A DNA stretch of 64,000 nt from Methylobacterium soli (GCF_008806385.1 NZ_VZZK01000006.1:167141-231140); one strand, 5' to 3'. Counted from the first letter of the stretch, positions 43,640-52,638 are shown. The notes: generated by a model from the letters alone, not told the origin. Numbers and translations: made by a program.

Positions 43640-44316
43640 GAAGTTCCTTTCGTCGGACGCCGATCCGGCGCCGTCCGCGCAAGCCCGGACAGGCTTGGCG
43701 CGCCGGTCTGGGCCTCAGCGGCGCGGGATTTGGGTTTCTGGGGGAAGCGGACCCGCCGGTGTCGCCCCGGCTGCCTTGAGGATTCGCTCCCGTCCCGGGG
43801 CGGTCTGGCCGATCATTAGGGCGAAAGGTTGCCGCTGCCCACCCGTTGGGGAAAGGGCGGCCGTCCGGGGCGCCCCCACGCGTGCCTGCGGCCGCGTTCC
43901 GATCCGGCCCTGGGTGAGAGCGCGGGCGCGCAAGCGCGCCGTCGCCTGTGGGTGCGGCGCCGCGCCTGCCCGTCGAACCTTCACAAGCGTGTCATGCTGA
44001 TATTAGACTAAGCCCCGATGGACAGGGCCTTTTCGTTTTCACGCGAGGAGGTGGCGCTGATCGAGGCCGTCGGTCAGCCCCGCCACGAGCCGGGTGTCGC
44101 CGCCCGCATCGGCCGCGTCGAGCGGCCGGCCCGCCCGTCTATCGCCCTGATGATCACGCCCCGCCGCGCAGCCGGCGCCCGCATCGCGCGGCCCGGCCCG
44201 CGCCGCCCGGAAAGATCCGGGCCCGCGAGGGCGCTCATCTTTCATCGCGACGGGACAGCGTGCCGGCCGATTCCCGCGCGTTGTCCCCCATATCGACCGT
44301 TTCGAGAGCTACGCCG
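43640..44316. other. 677-bp region without a supported gene
   Basis: It holds the upstream region of the MscS-family gene and the leader of the HNH gene. A GGCGCGC/GCGCGCC hairpin lies at 43925-43940. An AT-rich patch at 43979-44010 could be a promoter for the HNH gene. A 100-codon plus frame (44018-44320) starts MDRAFSFSREEVALIEAVGQP and ends ATGA-coupled to the HNH start, but becomes Arg/Pro-rich and cannot be confirmed. Confidence 0.4.
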
Positions 44317-44865
44317 ATGATGGACCTTCAAACCCTCGTCCTGAACGCGGATTATCGGCCGCTCTCCTATAATCCGCTCTCGCTCTGGTCCTGGAAGGAC
44401 GCCTTCACGGCCCTGTTCCTCGACCGCGTCACCCTGGTGGCGAGCTACGACGTCGAGGCGCGCTCGCCCAGCCGATCCCTCAAGGTGCCGAGCGTCGTCG
44501 CCCTCAAGAACTACGTCACGCTGGCCAGGAGCCCGGCCTTCACGCGCTACAACATCTACCTGCGCGACACGTTCTCGTGCCAATATTGCGGCCTGCGCCT
44601 GCCCTCCGGCGGGCTGACCTTCGACCACGTGGTGCCCCGCTCGCGCGGCGGCCTCTCGACCTGGGAGAACGTCGTGGCGGCCTGCTCGCCCTGCAACCTG
44701 CGCAAGGCCAACCGCACGCCGCACGAGGCCGAGATGCCGCTCATCACCGAGCCGCGCCGGCCCACGCGCTACGAGCTGCACCACCGCCAGCCGGAATTCG
44801 ACCACCGGCAATATCACCACACCTGGCTCGATTACCTGTACTGGGACAGCGAGCTCGACAGCTGA
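44317..44865 (+). CDS. HNH endonuclease
   Basis: 182-residue HNH nuclease. The N-terminal domain reads VLNADYRPLSYNPLSLWSWKDAF, common to a widespread stand-alone HNH family. The catalytic region has CQYCG, FDHVVPRSRGG (catalytic His), WENVVAACSPCN, with paired CxxC zinc ligands. Adjacent ATGs at 44317 and 44320 are both possible. Role unknown; these are usually chromosomal orphan genes, not restriction enzymes with a partner methylase. Confidence 0.88.
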   Translation: MMDLQTLVLNADYRPLSYNPLSLWSWKDAFTALFLDRVTLVASYDVEARSPSRSLKVPSVVALKNYVTLARSPAFTRYNIYLRDTFSCQYCGLRLPSGGLTFDHVVPRSRGGLSTWENVVAACSPCNLRKANRTPHEAEMPLITEPRRPTRYELHHRQPEFDHRQYHHTWLDYLYWDSELDS

Positions 44866-44887
44866 AAGCCAAGCCGCGAGCCGGCGG

Positions 44888-45157
44888 TCAGAGCCCGGAA
44901 AAACGCTGCGGCGGCTCGTTGTACATCGGCACCGCGTTGTTGCGCGGCAGGTAGCCCCGGATGATGCGCGCCGGCGGACCGTACCCGCGCGGATCCCGGT
45001 AGGCGATCTCGGGCGGCAGGGGCCGGCGGAGATGGTGGCGCGGGTGATGCCGGGCCCCCTCAGGATGATAGTCCCGCGCGAGCGCCGGCAGCGCCGCGAG
45101 CGCGAGCGCGCAGGCGAGGCCGAAGGCCGCGCGGAGGGTCTTGAGCGGATCGATCAT
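44888..45157 (-). CDS. small secreted His/Arg/Pro-rich protein
   Basis: 89-residue protein with a Sec signal (about residues 1-27, ending ALA-RD). The mature 60 residues are rich in His, Arg, Pro and Tyr (RHHPRHHLRRPLPP, YRDPRGYGPP). No known domain. ATG at 45157. Its end is 22 bp from the convergent HNH stop. Confidence 0.6.
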   Translation of the reverse strand: MIDPLKTLRAAFGLACALALAALPALARDYHPEGARHHPRHHLRRPLPPEIAYRDPRGYGPPARIIRGYLPRNNAVPMYNEPPQRFSGL

Positions 45158-45205
45158 GGGGCTCGCTCGCGTCGGCCTGGAGAATCGCGCGCCGTCCGGC
45201 GCAGG

Positions 45206-46126
45206 TCAGAACTTCACCGCCGCGCCGCCGCGCACCGTGTTGATGTTCGCCTTGTGCCCGTCGAAATCGTTGAAGAGCACGTACTGGTACTCGCCGCGCA
45301 GGACGATATTCTGCGTCAGGGCGAATTCGAGGCCCGCGCCGAGCGCGATGCCGCCCACGACCTTGGTCTTGGCCCGGATGAGCGGAACCCGGTCGGCCGC
45401 CACCGTCTCCCCCGTGCCGATGGTGGGATTGGTCTGGCTGAAGCGCGCGTAGCCGAAGTTGCTGACATTGGCCTTCTGTCCGGCGAGCGCCGTCAGATTG
45501 GAAATGTAGGTCGTCTGGCTGTAGCCGTAATACTGGTAATCGACCCGATCCGTGATCAGGGCGCGGCCGATGGCGAGCCCGCCCGTGACGTAGGGCAGGA
45601 AATTGCCGAGCGCGTAGCCGGCGCGCGCGCGAATCGTGCCGAAATCGTCGATCTGCGTCGACGACTTGCCGCGGAAGCTCACGGCCTGGTAGTCGCCGCT
45701 GTCGAGAAGCCTGAAGATGGAGCGCGAATCGGAGCTGATCCCGACCTTTCCAAAGCTCGTGTAATCGACTTCGAGGCCGAGCACCGTCTCGTCGAACTGG
45801 TAATTCACGCCCGCAAACCCGCCGAACGACGTACCGCCGGCGCGCGCCGATTGCGTTCTCAGCAAGGTGGAGGCGTTGAAGATGGTTTCCGCCGTGGTGT
45901 CGTGCAGCGCATCGGAGATCATCTCCTGATACACATTGCGGAAACCGTTCGAGGCCGACGTATACCCCGCATGGGCACCGAAATAGAGGCCGCTCCAATC
46001 CACCACCGGCGCGGCCGGCTCGTATTCGGGGCCGCGCAGGACGCCGTAATCGAGATCGGCGGCCCAGGCGGGCGCGACGGTGGAGAGGCTCAGGCCGGCC
46101 AGGACAGCGAAAGTGACGGTACGCAT
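45206..46126 (-). CDS. Omp25-like outer membrane beta-barrel
   Basis: 306-residue porin-like protein of the Omp25/RopB (OmpA-like 8-strand barrel) family. Signal peptide at about 1-22, then WSGLYFGAHAGY, repeated alternating strands (GTIRARAGYALGNFLPYVTGGLAIG) and a C-terminal GGAAVKF with terminal Phe as needed for BAM recognition. ATG at 46126. First of three barrel genes in a row on this strand. A GGTAACC direct repeat lies about 56 bp upstream. Confidence 0.9.
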   Translation of the reverse strand: MRTVTFAVLAGLSLSTVAPAWAADLDYGVLRGPEYEPAAPVVDWSGLYFGAHAGYTSASNGFRNVYQEMISDALHDTTAETIFNASTLLRTQSARAGGTSFGGFAGVNYQFDETVLGLEVDYTSFGKVGISSDSRSIFRLLDSGDYQAVSFRGKSSTQIDDFGTIRARAGYALGNFLPYVTGGLAIGRALITDRVDYQYYGYSQTTYISNLTALAGQKANVSNFGYARFSQTNPTIGTGETVAADRVPLIRAKTKVVGGIALGAGLEFALTQNIVLRGEYQYVLFNDFDGHKANINTVRGGAAVKF

Positions 46127-46181
46127 CGGGATCGTCCTCGGGGCGGCGGCACGACCTGCCGTCGCCAAACCCAGGGACAGT

Positions 46182-46196
46182 GGTAACCCGGTAACC
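46182..46196. promoter_or_regulatory. GGTAACC direct repeat upstream of barrel gene
   Basis: Two GGTAACC heptamers separated by one C, 56 bp upstream of the Omp25-like start codon. Position suits an operator; no known factor is assigned. Confidence 0.35.
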
Positions 46197-46362
46197 TTAA
46201 TGTTCCGTTGCGTACCATCCAGGCGCGCAAGCAACCATCAGCACAGGGCGCAGATTTCCGCCAAGAAACGCGGCGCAAGGACTGTCCGCTGGCGTCGAAT
46301 GCCTGGCGAGACCGCAACTCGGCAAATATTGCCGGGCTGGGGGCGCGGCGCGATCTCGGCGT

Positions 46363-47217
46363 TCAGTTGCCGTAGGGATCGGCGCCGACGCCGATCAGGC
46401 TCGGAAAAGCGGGCAGCCCGGCGAATTCGTAGCGCAGACCGAGGCGGACCTCGTTGGCGGCGAGGTCTTTCAGCCGCGTGCTGCCGCCATAGGGGTCGGT
46501 GCCGCTCTTGGCCTTGCCGAGATCGACGTAGCGGTAGCTCGCATCGAGGCTGACGCCGGCCCCGAGGGCGTAGGACACGCCGCCCGTGAGCGCCCAGGCG
46601 AGCGAGGCGACCGAGCGGTTCGGCCGGCCGGCGGCGAGCCGGGGCCCGAGACCGGGGGCACCGTCGCAGGCCTCCACGAAGCAGGTGGTCTGGGTGTAGT
46701 TCCGGCTGATCCCGACATCCGAGACGCCGATGCCGGCGCCGACGTAAGGCGTCGCCCCCCACCAGGTGCCGAGATCGGCATAGACGTTGACGAGGCCCGT
46801 CAGCGCGTCGAGCCGGCCGGCCTCCAGGTTGGCACCGGTCACGAAGTTCGAGCGGGAGGAATAGGCCCTGATTGCGCCGGCCCCGCGCTGGTCGATGGTC
46901 GCGTCGACGCGCAGCCAGGGGTTGATGCGGTAGCCGATGCCGCCGCCGAAGCCGCCGGTCTCGCTCAGGCGCAGGCCGACGAGGGGCGGCAGGCCCGGAT
47001 CGTTCGGGTCCGGCCGGGTGTTGTCGCGCGGCCGGGCATAGAGGCTCTCGGTGAAATCCGCCCGCAGGTACCAGCCCGCGCCCACCTCGACGGGCACCGG
47101 GACGGGGTCGGCAAGCGCCGGGCGCAGGAGGTCGGCCGCGCGGGCGGGGCCGGCCAGGAGCCCCCCGCCCGCGAGAACCAGTGCCGCCGTGGCGACGCGA
47201 AGCCTGTACACGACCAT
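46363..47217 (-). CDS. outer membrane beta-barrel protein
   Basis: 284-residue barrel protein. Signal peptide ends near GPARA-ADLL. WYLRADFTESLYARP, then alternating strands (FGGGIGYRINPWLRVDATIDQRG, ADLGTWWGATPYVGAGIGVSD, LAWALTGGVSYALGAGVSLDASYRYVDLG) and final strand NEVRLGLRYEF. A 15-residue extension follows the last strand, so there is no C-terminal aromatic. The ATG at 47217 is chosen over one 18 bp upstream because it starts the signal directly. Paralogue of the gene at 47401. Confidence 0.85.
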   Translation of the reverse strand: MVVYRLRVATAALVLAGGGLLAGPARAADLLRPALADPVPVPVEVGAGWYLRADFTESLYARPRDNTRPDPNDPGLPPLVGLRLSETGGFGGGIGYRINPWLRVDATIDQRGAGAIRAYSSRSNFVTGANLEAGRLDALTGLVNVYADLGTWWGATPYVGAGIGVSDVGISRNYTQTTCFVEACDGAPGLGPRLAAGRPNRSVASLAWALTGGVSYALGAGVSLDASYRYVDLGKAKSGTDPYGGSTRLKDLAANEVRLGLRYEFAGLPAFPSLIGVGADPYGN

Positions 47218-47337
47218 GAACCCGTCCCGACGCAAAACTCAACAAGAACAGGCTCTCGATCGCTCGAGGCCAGAAGAACCATGCGCCGGAAAGCTTAGGA
47301 TGAGATTAATCGCAGAATTTGCTGGAAAAACCGCATG

Positions 47338-47387
47338 ATCAAACGAAAACGGCGCGGAGATCATCCGCGCCGTTACCTTCGTTTGAT
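47338..47387 (-). terminator. long two-part hairpin terminator
   Basis: Outer arms ATCAAACGAA (47338-47347) and TTCGTTTGAT (47378-47387) and inner arms AACGGCGCGGA (47348-47358) and TCCGCGCCGTT (47364-47374) are all perfect, with a three-base bulge. On the minus strand it starts 13 bp after the barrel-gene stop and is followed seven bases later by TTTTT. Confidence 0.8.
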
Positions 47388-47400
47388 GTCAGAGAAGAAA

Positions 47401-48348
47401 TCAGTACTTGCGCACCAGCGGGCCCGGGGCCGGCTGATAATCGGCCATCAGCGGCGGCAGCGGGGCGGCGTAGCCGCCGATCAGGTAGCGCAGGCCGATC
47501 TTCACGTCGTGCGCCTCGATCGTCTTCTCCTTGTAGAAGCCGACGGACTGGGTGCAGCAGGGCTCGTAGCCGGCGCCGGTCCGGGCGCTGCCGAGGTTGA
47601 GGTAGCGGTAGGCCAGCTCGACCTTGAAGTTCGAGGTCACGTCGTAGGCGAGACCGGCATGCAGCGCCCAGGCGAAGCTGTTCGTGGTCTTGGACTGGTA
47701 ATAGGCGCCGACGGTCTTGTTGTAGTAGCCGTTGCAGCCGCAGGGATCGGCCGTCACGAAGGTCGGCTCGCTGACGGTGCCGGTGGTCTGGGTGCTGGAG
47801 ATGTGGTTGAAGGCCACGCCGACGCCGCCGCCCACGAAGGGCGTCACGCCGTACCAGGTGCCGAGGTCGAAATAGGCGTTGGCCAGCACCACCGCGGCGT
47901 CGAAATTGCCCTTGGTGGTCTCGTTGATGCGCCCGCGCAGCTCGTCGCCGTTGAGGTAGCCGGCCGTGTACTCGTAGGTGCGGCTGCCGCCGATCCCGTT
48001 CGAGAAGCGGTACTCGCCGGTGATGTCGCCGCGCAGGAACGGGTTGAACTGGTAGCCGATGCCGACGCCCGCGAAGCCGCCGCTGCCCGAGCCGCCATTC
48101 TGATAATAGCGCTGGTTGTAGCGGCCATCCACGTTCGCCTCGCCATAGGCGGTGAAGCTCGAGCGCTCGTAGACGCTGGCGCCGACGTCACCGCGCAGGT
48201 ACCAGCCGCCGCCGACCTCGATCGGGGGGGCAATCGGCGGAGGAGGCGGGGGCGGAAGCAGATCCGCGGCCTGTGCGAGGCAGGGCGCGCCGACGCTCGC
48301 GACGAGCGTGAGGGAGCGCGCCAAAGCATAAAGCTTGGAGCGGGCCAT
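47401..48348 (-). CDS. outer membrane beta-barrel protein
   Basis: 315-residue barrel protein. Signal peptide about 1-27, then a Pro run (LLPPPPPPPIAPP), WYLRGDVGASVYERSS, and strands such as FAGVGIGYQFNPFLRGDITGEYRF, YFDLGTWYGVTPFVGGGVGVAFN, FAWALHAGLAYDVTSNFKVELAYRYLNLG, ending VKIGLRYLIGG plus a 24-residue Pro-rich extension. Four cysteines (DPCGCNG, EPCCTQ) in predicted loops are unusual for a barrel. ATG at 48348 follows GAAGGAAA. Confidence 0.87.
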   Translation of the reverse strand: MARSKLYALARSLTLVASVGAPCLAQAADLLPPPPPPPIAPPIEVGGGWYLRGDVGASVYERSSFTAYGEANVDGRYNQRYYQNGGSGSGGFAGVGIGYQFNPFLRGDITGEYRFSNGIGGSRTYEYTAGYLNGDELRGRINETTKGNFDAAVVLANAYFDLGTWYGVTPFVGGGVGVAFNHISSTQTTGTVSEPTFVTADPCGCNGYYNKTVGAYYQSKTTNSFAWALHAGLAYDVTSNFKVELAYRYLNLGSARTGAGYEPCCTQSVGFYKEKTIEAHDVKIGLRYLIGGYAAPLPPLMADYQPAPGPLVRKY

Positions 48349-48590
48349 AAGGTTTCCTTCACTGAATCCGGTGCCGGAAGCTTGTGTGCCGGCTCTGATG
48401 ACGAGCCGATCTTCGAACAAAGGTCTTAAATCCCACTTAACGTTAAAACTTATCCTTGCCGGACCATGCCGGGACGAAACGCGCGCTGGCGCGTTGGCGG
48501 TGAGGCCGAGGGTTCACACCGGGCGATCCAGGACGGCGCGGGCCAGAAGCCGGCGGTCCGCGATGGCCCGCCTCGCCACGAGAGGCAGGA

Positions 48591-48833
48591 TTGACGCAGC
48601 TCTTCATCGCGCAGGTTCGCTCGGCCGGCGGGCCCCAGCCCCTCGTCACCGTGCGGGCGGCCTCCGAGGGCGAGGCCCGGCTCTTCGTCGAGGCGCATTA
48701 CCCCGACGACACCGTCGAGGCCGTGGTCGAGCCCGGCGAGTGGGTCTCGGACGCCGATACCGGCTCGGACGCTGGCGACGTCCGCGAGCATCCGGGCGTC
48801 GTCTGGCAGCCGCCGACCGGCAGCGCGGGCTGA
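48591..48833 (+). CDS. small hypothetical protein, TTG start
   Basis: 80-residue acidic protein (MTQLFIAQVRSAGGPQPLVTVRA...) with a compact alpha/beta look and no signal. A TTG start is proposed from a purine-rich GAGAGGCAGGA just upstream. It precedes the MmcQ/YjbR-type gene by 9 bp and is likely co-transcribed. No domain recognised. Confidence 0.55.
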   Translation: MTQLFIAQVRSAGGPQPLVTVRAASEGEARLFVEAHYPDDTVEAVVEPGEWVSDADTGSDAGDVREHPGVVWQPPTGSAG

Positions 48834-48842
48834 GCGCGCCGG

Positions 48843-49181
48843 ATGGGGCCGGAGGACGTGCGGGCGCTCGCCCTGATGCTGCCGCAGGTGATCGAGGGGG
48901 CCCATAGGGGCAACGCCGATTTCCGCGTCGGCGGCCGCATCTTCGCGACCCTCTGGACCGAGGAGGCGCGCGCCGTGTTCAAGCTGACGCCCGAGCATCA
49001 GGCCGTGCTGGTCGAGGCGGAGCCGGACTTGTTCGCGCCGGTGCCGGGCGCCTGGGGCCGGCGCGGCTGGACCAATCTCGACCTGCCCGACGCGGACGAG
49101 GAGATCTTGCGCGGCGCCCTTCTGGGCGCCTGGCGCGCGACCGCGCCGCCGGCCCTGGTGGCGGCCTACGATCCCGCCTGA
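48843..49181 (+). CDS. MmcQ/YjbR-family protein
   Basis: 112-residue protein of the YjbR-like fold. Features are LPQVIEGAHRGNADFRVGGRIFATLW, a KLTPEHQAVLVEAEPDLF strand and the terminal WRATAPPALVAAYD helix. Related proteins have a CyaY-like fold and are suspected to bind DNA; function unproven. ATG at 48843. Confidence 0.8.
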   Translation: MGPEDVRALALMLPQVIEGAHRGNADFRVGGRIFATLWTEEARAVFKLTPEHQAVLVEAEPDLFAPVPGAWGRRGWTNLDLPDADEEILRGALLGAWRATAPPALVAAYDPA

Positions 49182-49297
49182 GCGGCGCCTGGCGCGGAAG
49201 GGGGAGCGTCCGGCAGGGGACGAAGCGCCGCCCGGTCATACTTAATGAACGCCTCCATGCCAGGTTTGCCGGGCGATCACATCATCGGGAGGCGACC

Positions 49298-49570
49298 ATG
49301 GGCGAAGAGACCGAATCCGTGGCGACCCGCCTGTGGCGCGACCGGGTGCAGGTCCGCGAGCACGAGCGCAACGAGGCCCTGGCCCGCGCCCGCATCGCGG
49401 AGGAGAAGGTGGCGCTGCTCGTCGCCGAGAACGATGCCCTGGCCGACGAGGTCGCGCGCCTGCGCGCCCTGGTGCAGCCCGACGAGACCCGCGCGCGGGC
49501 CGAGACCGAGGCGCAGATGGAGGCCCTGAAGGGTGCGCTCCTGCCGCTGCTCTCGCTCAGCGCGGCCTGA
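49298..49570 (+). CDS. small coiled-coil protein
   Basis: 90-residue protein that is one long amphipathic coiled coil (about residues 15-80; EHERNEALARARIAEEKVALL, ENDALADEVARLRALV). ATG has GGGAGG six bases upstream. No recognised family. The 236 bp after it hold no further gene before the arylsulfatase stop. Confidence 0.62.
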   Translation: MGEETESVATRLWRDRVQVREHERNEALARARIAEEKVALLVAENDALADEVARLRALVQPDETRARAETEAQMEALKGALLPLLSLSAA

Positions 49571-49806
49571 AGGTCCGGCACCCGGCCGCGATGGACTGCA
49601 TTCACCTCGGGGAGCGGACCTTCGCCGGTTAGGCGTTATGGAGCCACCCTGGTAGTCCGCGACCTCGAACGTGGATTCCTATCAGTTCCGCACCACCTCA
49701 GGTGCGCCCTTGCGGCAAGTCCGCTCGCCGCGGAGCGTCCTGCTCGGTCCGAAGAATGTCGAGGGAAATGTGCCGGATCGCCGGATTGAGCGGCCCGGCC
49801 GGCACA

Positions 49807-51621
49807 TCATCGTGGACCGGGGGCCTGCAGCCGCTGGTCGATCATCCGGTTCAGGCCGCCCCGGATGCGGTCGAGATCCAGGCTCTTGGTGAACGCCTCC
49901 CGCTGCTTGATGCCGTCAAGGGTGCTTTCCATGATGTTGGCCGGGTTGAAGCTCGGCGGGAACGAGCGCGGCGGAAAGTCCTTGAAGGTCGCGACGAACT
50001 GAAAGACCTCCTCCATCATCCCGTAGGCGGCCCCGACATGGTTCAGGTTCCAGTCCCAGAAGGTGTTTGAGGTGATGTCCGCCCGCTCGAACGGGTCCTG
50101 CATCAGGTTGAAGATCTTCTGCAGGCGCAGCGTCGTGAACGGCTCGGCCCACAGGCCCATCGTGCCCTGCATGCGCTGCTCGGAGAAAACGTATTTCAGG
50201 TCGCCTTGCCGGATGCCGACGAGCAGCCCGTCGTCATTCGCGTAGAAGAACTTGTCGCGGGCGCTCTTCGTGCCGTTGTTGTTGCCGGCCGTGCCGCTCA
50301 CGGCCTTCAGGAAAGCCGACTGGTCGTAGCCGTCGAGGTGAACCTTGTAGGTGATGCCGTTGGCGTCGTAGCCGGCCTTGAGCTTGCTCACGAGATCCGG
50401 CTCGCCCGCGATGGAGGCCAGGGTCGGGATCCAGTCGTTGTGGCTCATGATCTCGTTGGTCACGGTGCCGGGCTTGATCGCGCCCGGCCAGCGCACGAGG
50501 CAGGGCACACGGAAGGCGCCTTCCCAGTTGGTGTTCTTCTCGGAGCGAAACCAGGTCATGGCCCCATCGGGCCACGAGTTCATGTGTGGGCCGTTATCGC
50601 TTGAGTAGATCACGACGGTGTCGTTCGCGACGCCCATGTCGTCCAGGGCCTTGAGAAGGGTGCCGACCGTATCGTCGTGCTCCTGCATGCCGTCGATGTA
50701 CTCGCTGTCGCCGTGCTTGTAGCGGCCGCGGTGCTCGGGGCGGACATGCGTTCGCAGGTGCATGCGGGTCGCGTTGAACCAGACGAAGAACGGCTTACCC
50801 GCCGCCTGCTGCCGCTTCATGTAGGCGACAGCCGCCGCAGCGGTCTCGTCGTCGATGGTTTCCATGCGCTTCCTGGTGAGCGCGCCGGTATCCTCGATGG
50901 TCTGCTTGCCGATCTTGCCGAAGCGCGGATCGACGGTCGGATCGTCGACGTCGCTCGCCTTGCACCGCAGGACGCCGCGCGGGCCGAACTTGGCCCGGTA
51001 AGCCGGGTCCTTGGGGTAGTCGGGCAGTTCCGGCTCTTCCTCGGCGTTGAGGTGGTAGAGGTTGCCGAAGAACTCGTCGAACCCGTTCACGGTCGGCAGC
51101 GACTCGTTGCGGTCGCCGACGTGGTTCTTGCCGAACTGGCCGGTGGCGTAGCCGAGGTTCCTGAGCAAGCCGCCGATGGAAGGGTCGAGCTGGCTCATTC
51201 CCATGGGCGCGCCCGGGAAGCCGACCTTGCTGAGCCCGGTCCGGATGATGTGCTGCCCGGTGAGGAAGGCCGAGCGGCCGGCCGTGCAGGATTGCTCGCC
51301 GTAATAGTGCTGGAACTTGATGCCGTCCCTGGCGATGCGGTCGATGTTCGGGGTCTCGTAGCCCATCAGGCCATTCGAGTAGGCGCTGATGTTCGCGATG
51401 CCGATGTCGTCGCCCCAGATGACGAGAATATTCGGTTTCGAAGCGCCAGGCCTCGGGGCGGGCGCTGGTGTCGGCGTGGGCTGCGCTTGAGCGACACGCG
51501 CCCCTCCCGATAAGCCTGTCGCGGCGAGGGCTGTTCCGGCCAGCAACATGCGGCGACGGCTCAGGTCAGGGCTCGGATGACCGTCTTTGACGTGGCTTTC
51601 ACGGTCCGCCCCATCGCTCAT
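49807..51621 (-). CDS. Tat-exported arylsulfatase
   Basis: 604-residue sulfatase that hydrolyses sulfate esters after oxidation of an active-site cysteine to formylglycine. A twin-arginine signal (SRRRMLLAGTALAAT, about 21-35) sends it to the periplasm. Metal ligands start at WGDDIG (Asp71, Asp72); the formylglycine motif is CTAGR (Cys112); KNHVGD, SSDNGPH and a late HN pair complete the site. It could release sulfate from organosulfur compounds. ATG at 51621 has GAGGAG upstream and overlaps the stop of a short upstream ORF (ATGA). Confidence 0.92.
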   Translation of the reverse strand: MSDGADRESHVKDGHPSPDLSRRRMLLAGTALAATGLSGGARVAQAQPTPTPAPAPRPGASKPNILVIWGDDIGIANISAYSNGLMGYETPNIDRIARDGIKFQHYYGEQSCTAGRSAFLTGQHIIRTGLSKVGFPGAPMGMSQLDPSIGGLLRNLGYATGQFGKNHVGDRNESLPTVNGFDEFFGNLYHLNAEEEPELPDYPKDPAYRAKFGPRGVLRCKASDVDDPTVDPRFGKIGKQTIEDTGALTRKRMETIDDETAAAAVAYMKRQQAAGKPFFVWFNATRMHLRTHVRPEHRGRYKHGDSEYIDGMQEHDDTVGTLLKALDDMGVANDTVVIYSSDNGPHMNSWPDGAMTWFRSEKNTNWEGAFRVPCLVRWPGAIKPGTVTNEIMSHNDWIPTLASIAGEPDLVSKLKAGYDANGITYKVHLDGYDQSAFLKAVSGTAGNNNGTKSARDKFFYANDDGLLVGIRQGDLKYVFSEQRMQGTMGLWAEPFTTLRLQKIFNLMQDPFERADITSNTFWDWNLNHVGAAYGMMEEVFQFVATFKDFPPRSFPPSFNPANIMESTLDGIKQREAFTKSLDLDRIRGGLNRMIDQRLQAPGPR

Positions 51622-51776
51622 GACGCACTCCTCTCCCTGACGATGCAGCAGAAGGTGATGATGCCGACCGGGCCCTCCTTGCCGAGGGATTCCGGGGCCG
51701 AGACCTGGGCGTGACATTCGATGCCGCTCAGCGGCACGGACTGACCTGCGATGCAGAAGCGCCGGCCCCTGGCCAA
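51618..51776 (-). CDS. short Cys-containing ORF coupled to arylsulfatase
   Basis: An open frame of 52 codons from a TTG at 51776 (open for about 20 more codons upstream without an ATG) ends in a TGA that overlaps the arylsulfatase ATG. The product reads RRFCIAGQSVPLSGIECHAQ and GIITFCCIV, with four cysteines and a composition more protein-like than random high-GC frames. No clear start site is seen. It may be a small partner protein or the 3' remnant of a larger gene cut off by the repeat region upstream. Confidence 0.35.
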   Translation of the reverse strand: MARGRRFCIAGQSVPLSGIECHAQVSAPESLGKEGPVGIITFCCIVRERSAS

Positions 51777-52150
51777 CGCGGCAACGGGAACGAGCGCGCT
51801 CTCAGGAACCGCCGCGCGACGGAACCCATGCCCGCTCTCTCAAAGTCCTAGGCTCAAATGCCTTGGCCTCTGGTTCGCGGCTCGGCCCGACTGTAGTGAG
51901 AGGGGGAGCGCTTGTCCGTGTCGGTACGGAAACCATCATGGGTTAACGATGCGGAGAGTCTCGCGCGTTCCAACGGGGCTTGCCTCCGTGGAATGGTCCA
52001 GGCAGCAGCCCAACCCTGATGTCCTATCGAATGGGTCCTCAGGCTCGAGAGCGGACGGCACCCAGCCCGGGTTGCGACGACGAGAGCCGCGCCCGATCGC
52101 GTTGCAACCGGCTGGAAAATCGGCAGCCCCGGTCCGGTTCGGCGCGACGG

Positions 52151-52547
52151 ACCCCCTCTCCCGTGCGGGAGAGGGTTGGGGTGAGGGGTGCGCGCTGTCC
52201 GGAGAAGTCGCACCCCTCACCCGTTCCGCTATCGCGGATTCGACCACTCCCGGACGGGAGAGGTGGGGCACAGCGTCATTCCAGGGCTCCGTTTCGCGGT
52301 CTCGCGATGACGGCGCGGGCAGCGCAACGAACCCCCTCTCCCGTGCGGGAGAGGGTTGGGGTGAGGGATGCGACTTCTCCGGAAAGGCCGCACCCCTCAC
52401 CCGGTCGGCTCGCGCCGACTCGACCTCTCCCGGACGGGAGAGGTGGGGGGCGCGCCATCGGCAGCGATGCGGGACGGGGTGTCGGAACGGGCGCCGGTGC
52501 CACGACCGGCCCCCTCTCCCGTGCGGGAGAGGGTTGGGGTGAGGGAT
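52151..52547. repeat. 180-bp-period array of palindromic elements
   Basis: Element A (CCCCCTCTCCCGTGCGGGAG and GAGGGTTGGGGTGAGGG) recurs at 52151, 52331 and 52510. Element B (CACCCCTCACCC ... CTCCCGGACGGGAGAGGTGG) recurs at 52211 and 52391 in opposite sense, giving two and a half units. Both elements carry a CTCCCG-N2-CGGGAG core and so can form hairpins. Between A and B the units have diverged. It resembles REP-type elements scattered in Rhizobiales genomes; mobility is not shown. Confidence 0.85.
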
Positions 52548-52638
52548 GAGCGCCTTCAGGATGGAGCATACGGTCGTATCGCCGACTGGGCGCCGATCGG
52601 GCGCACCTCGTTCTGAAAGGTCTCGACCTTCACCCTGT

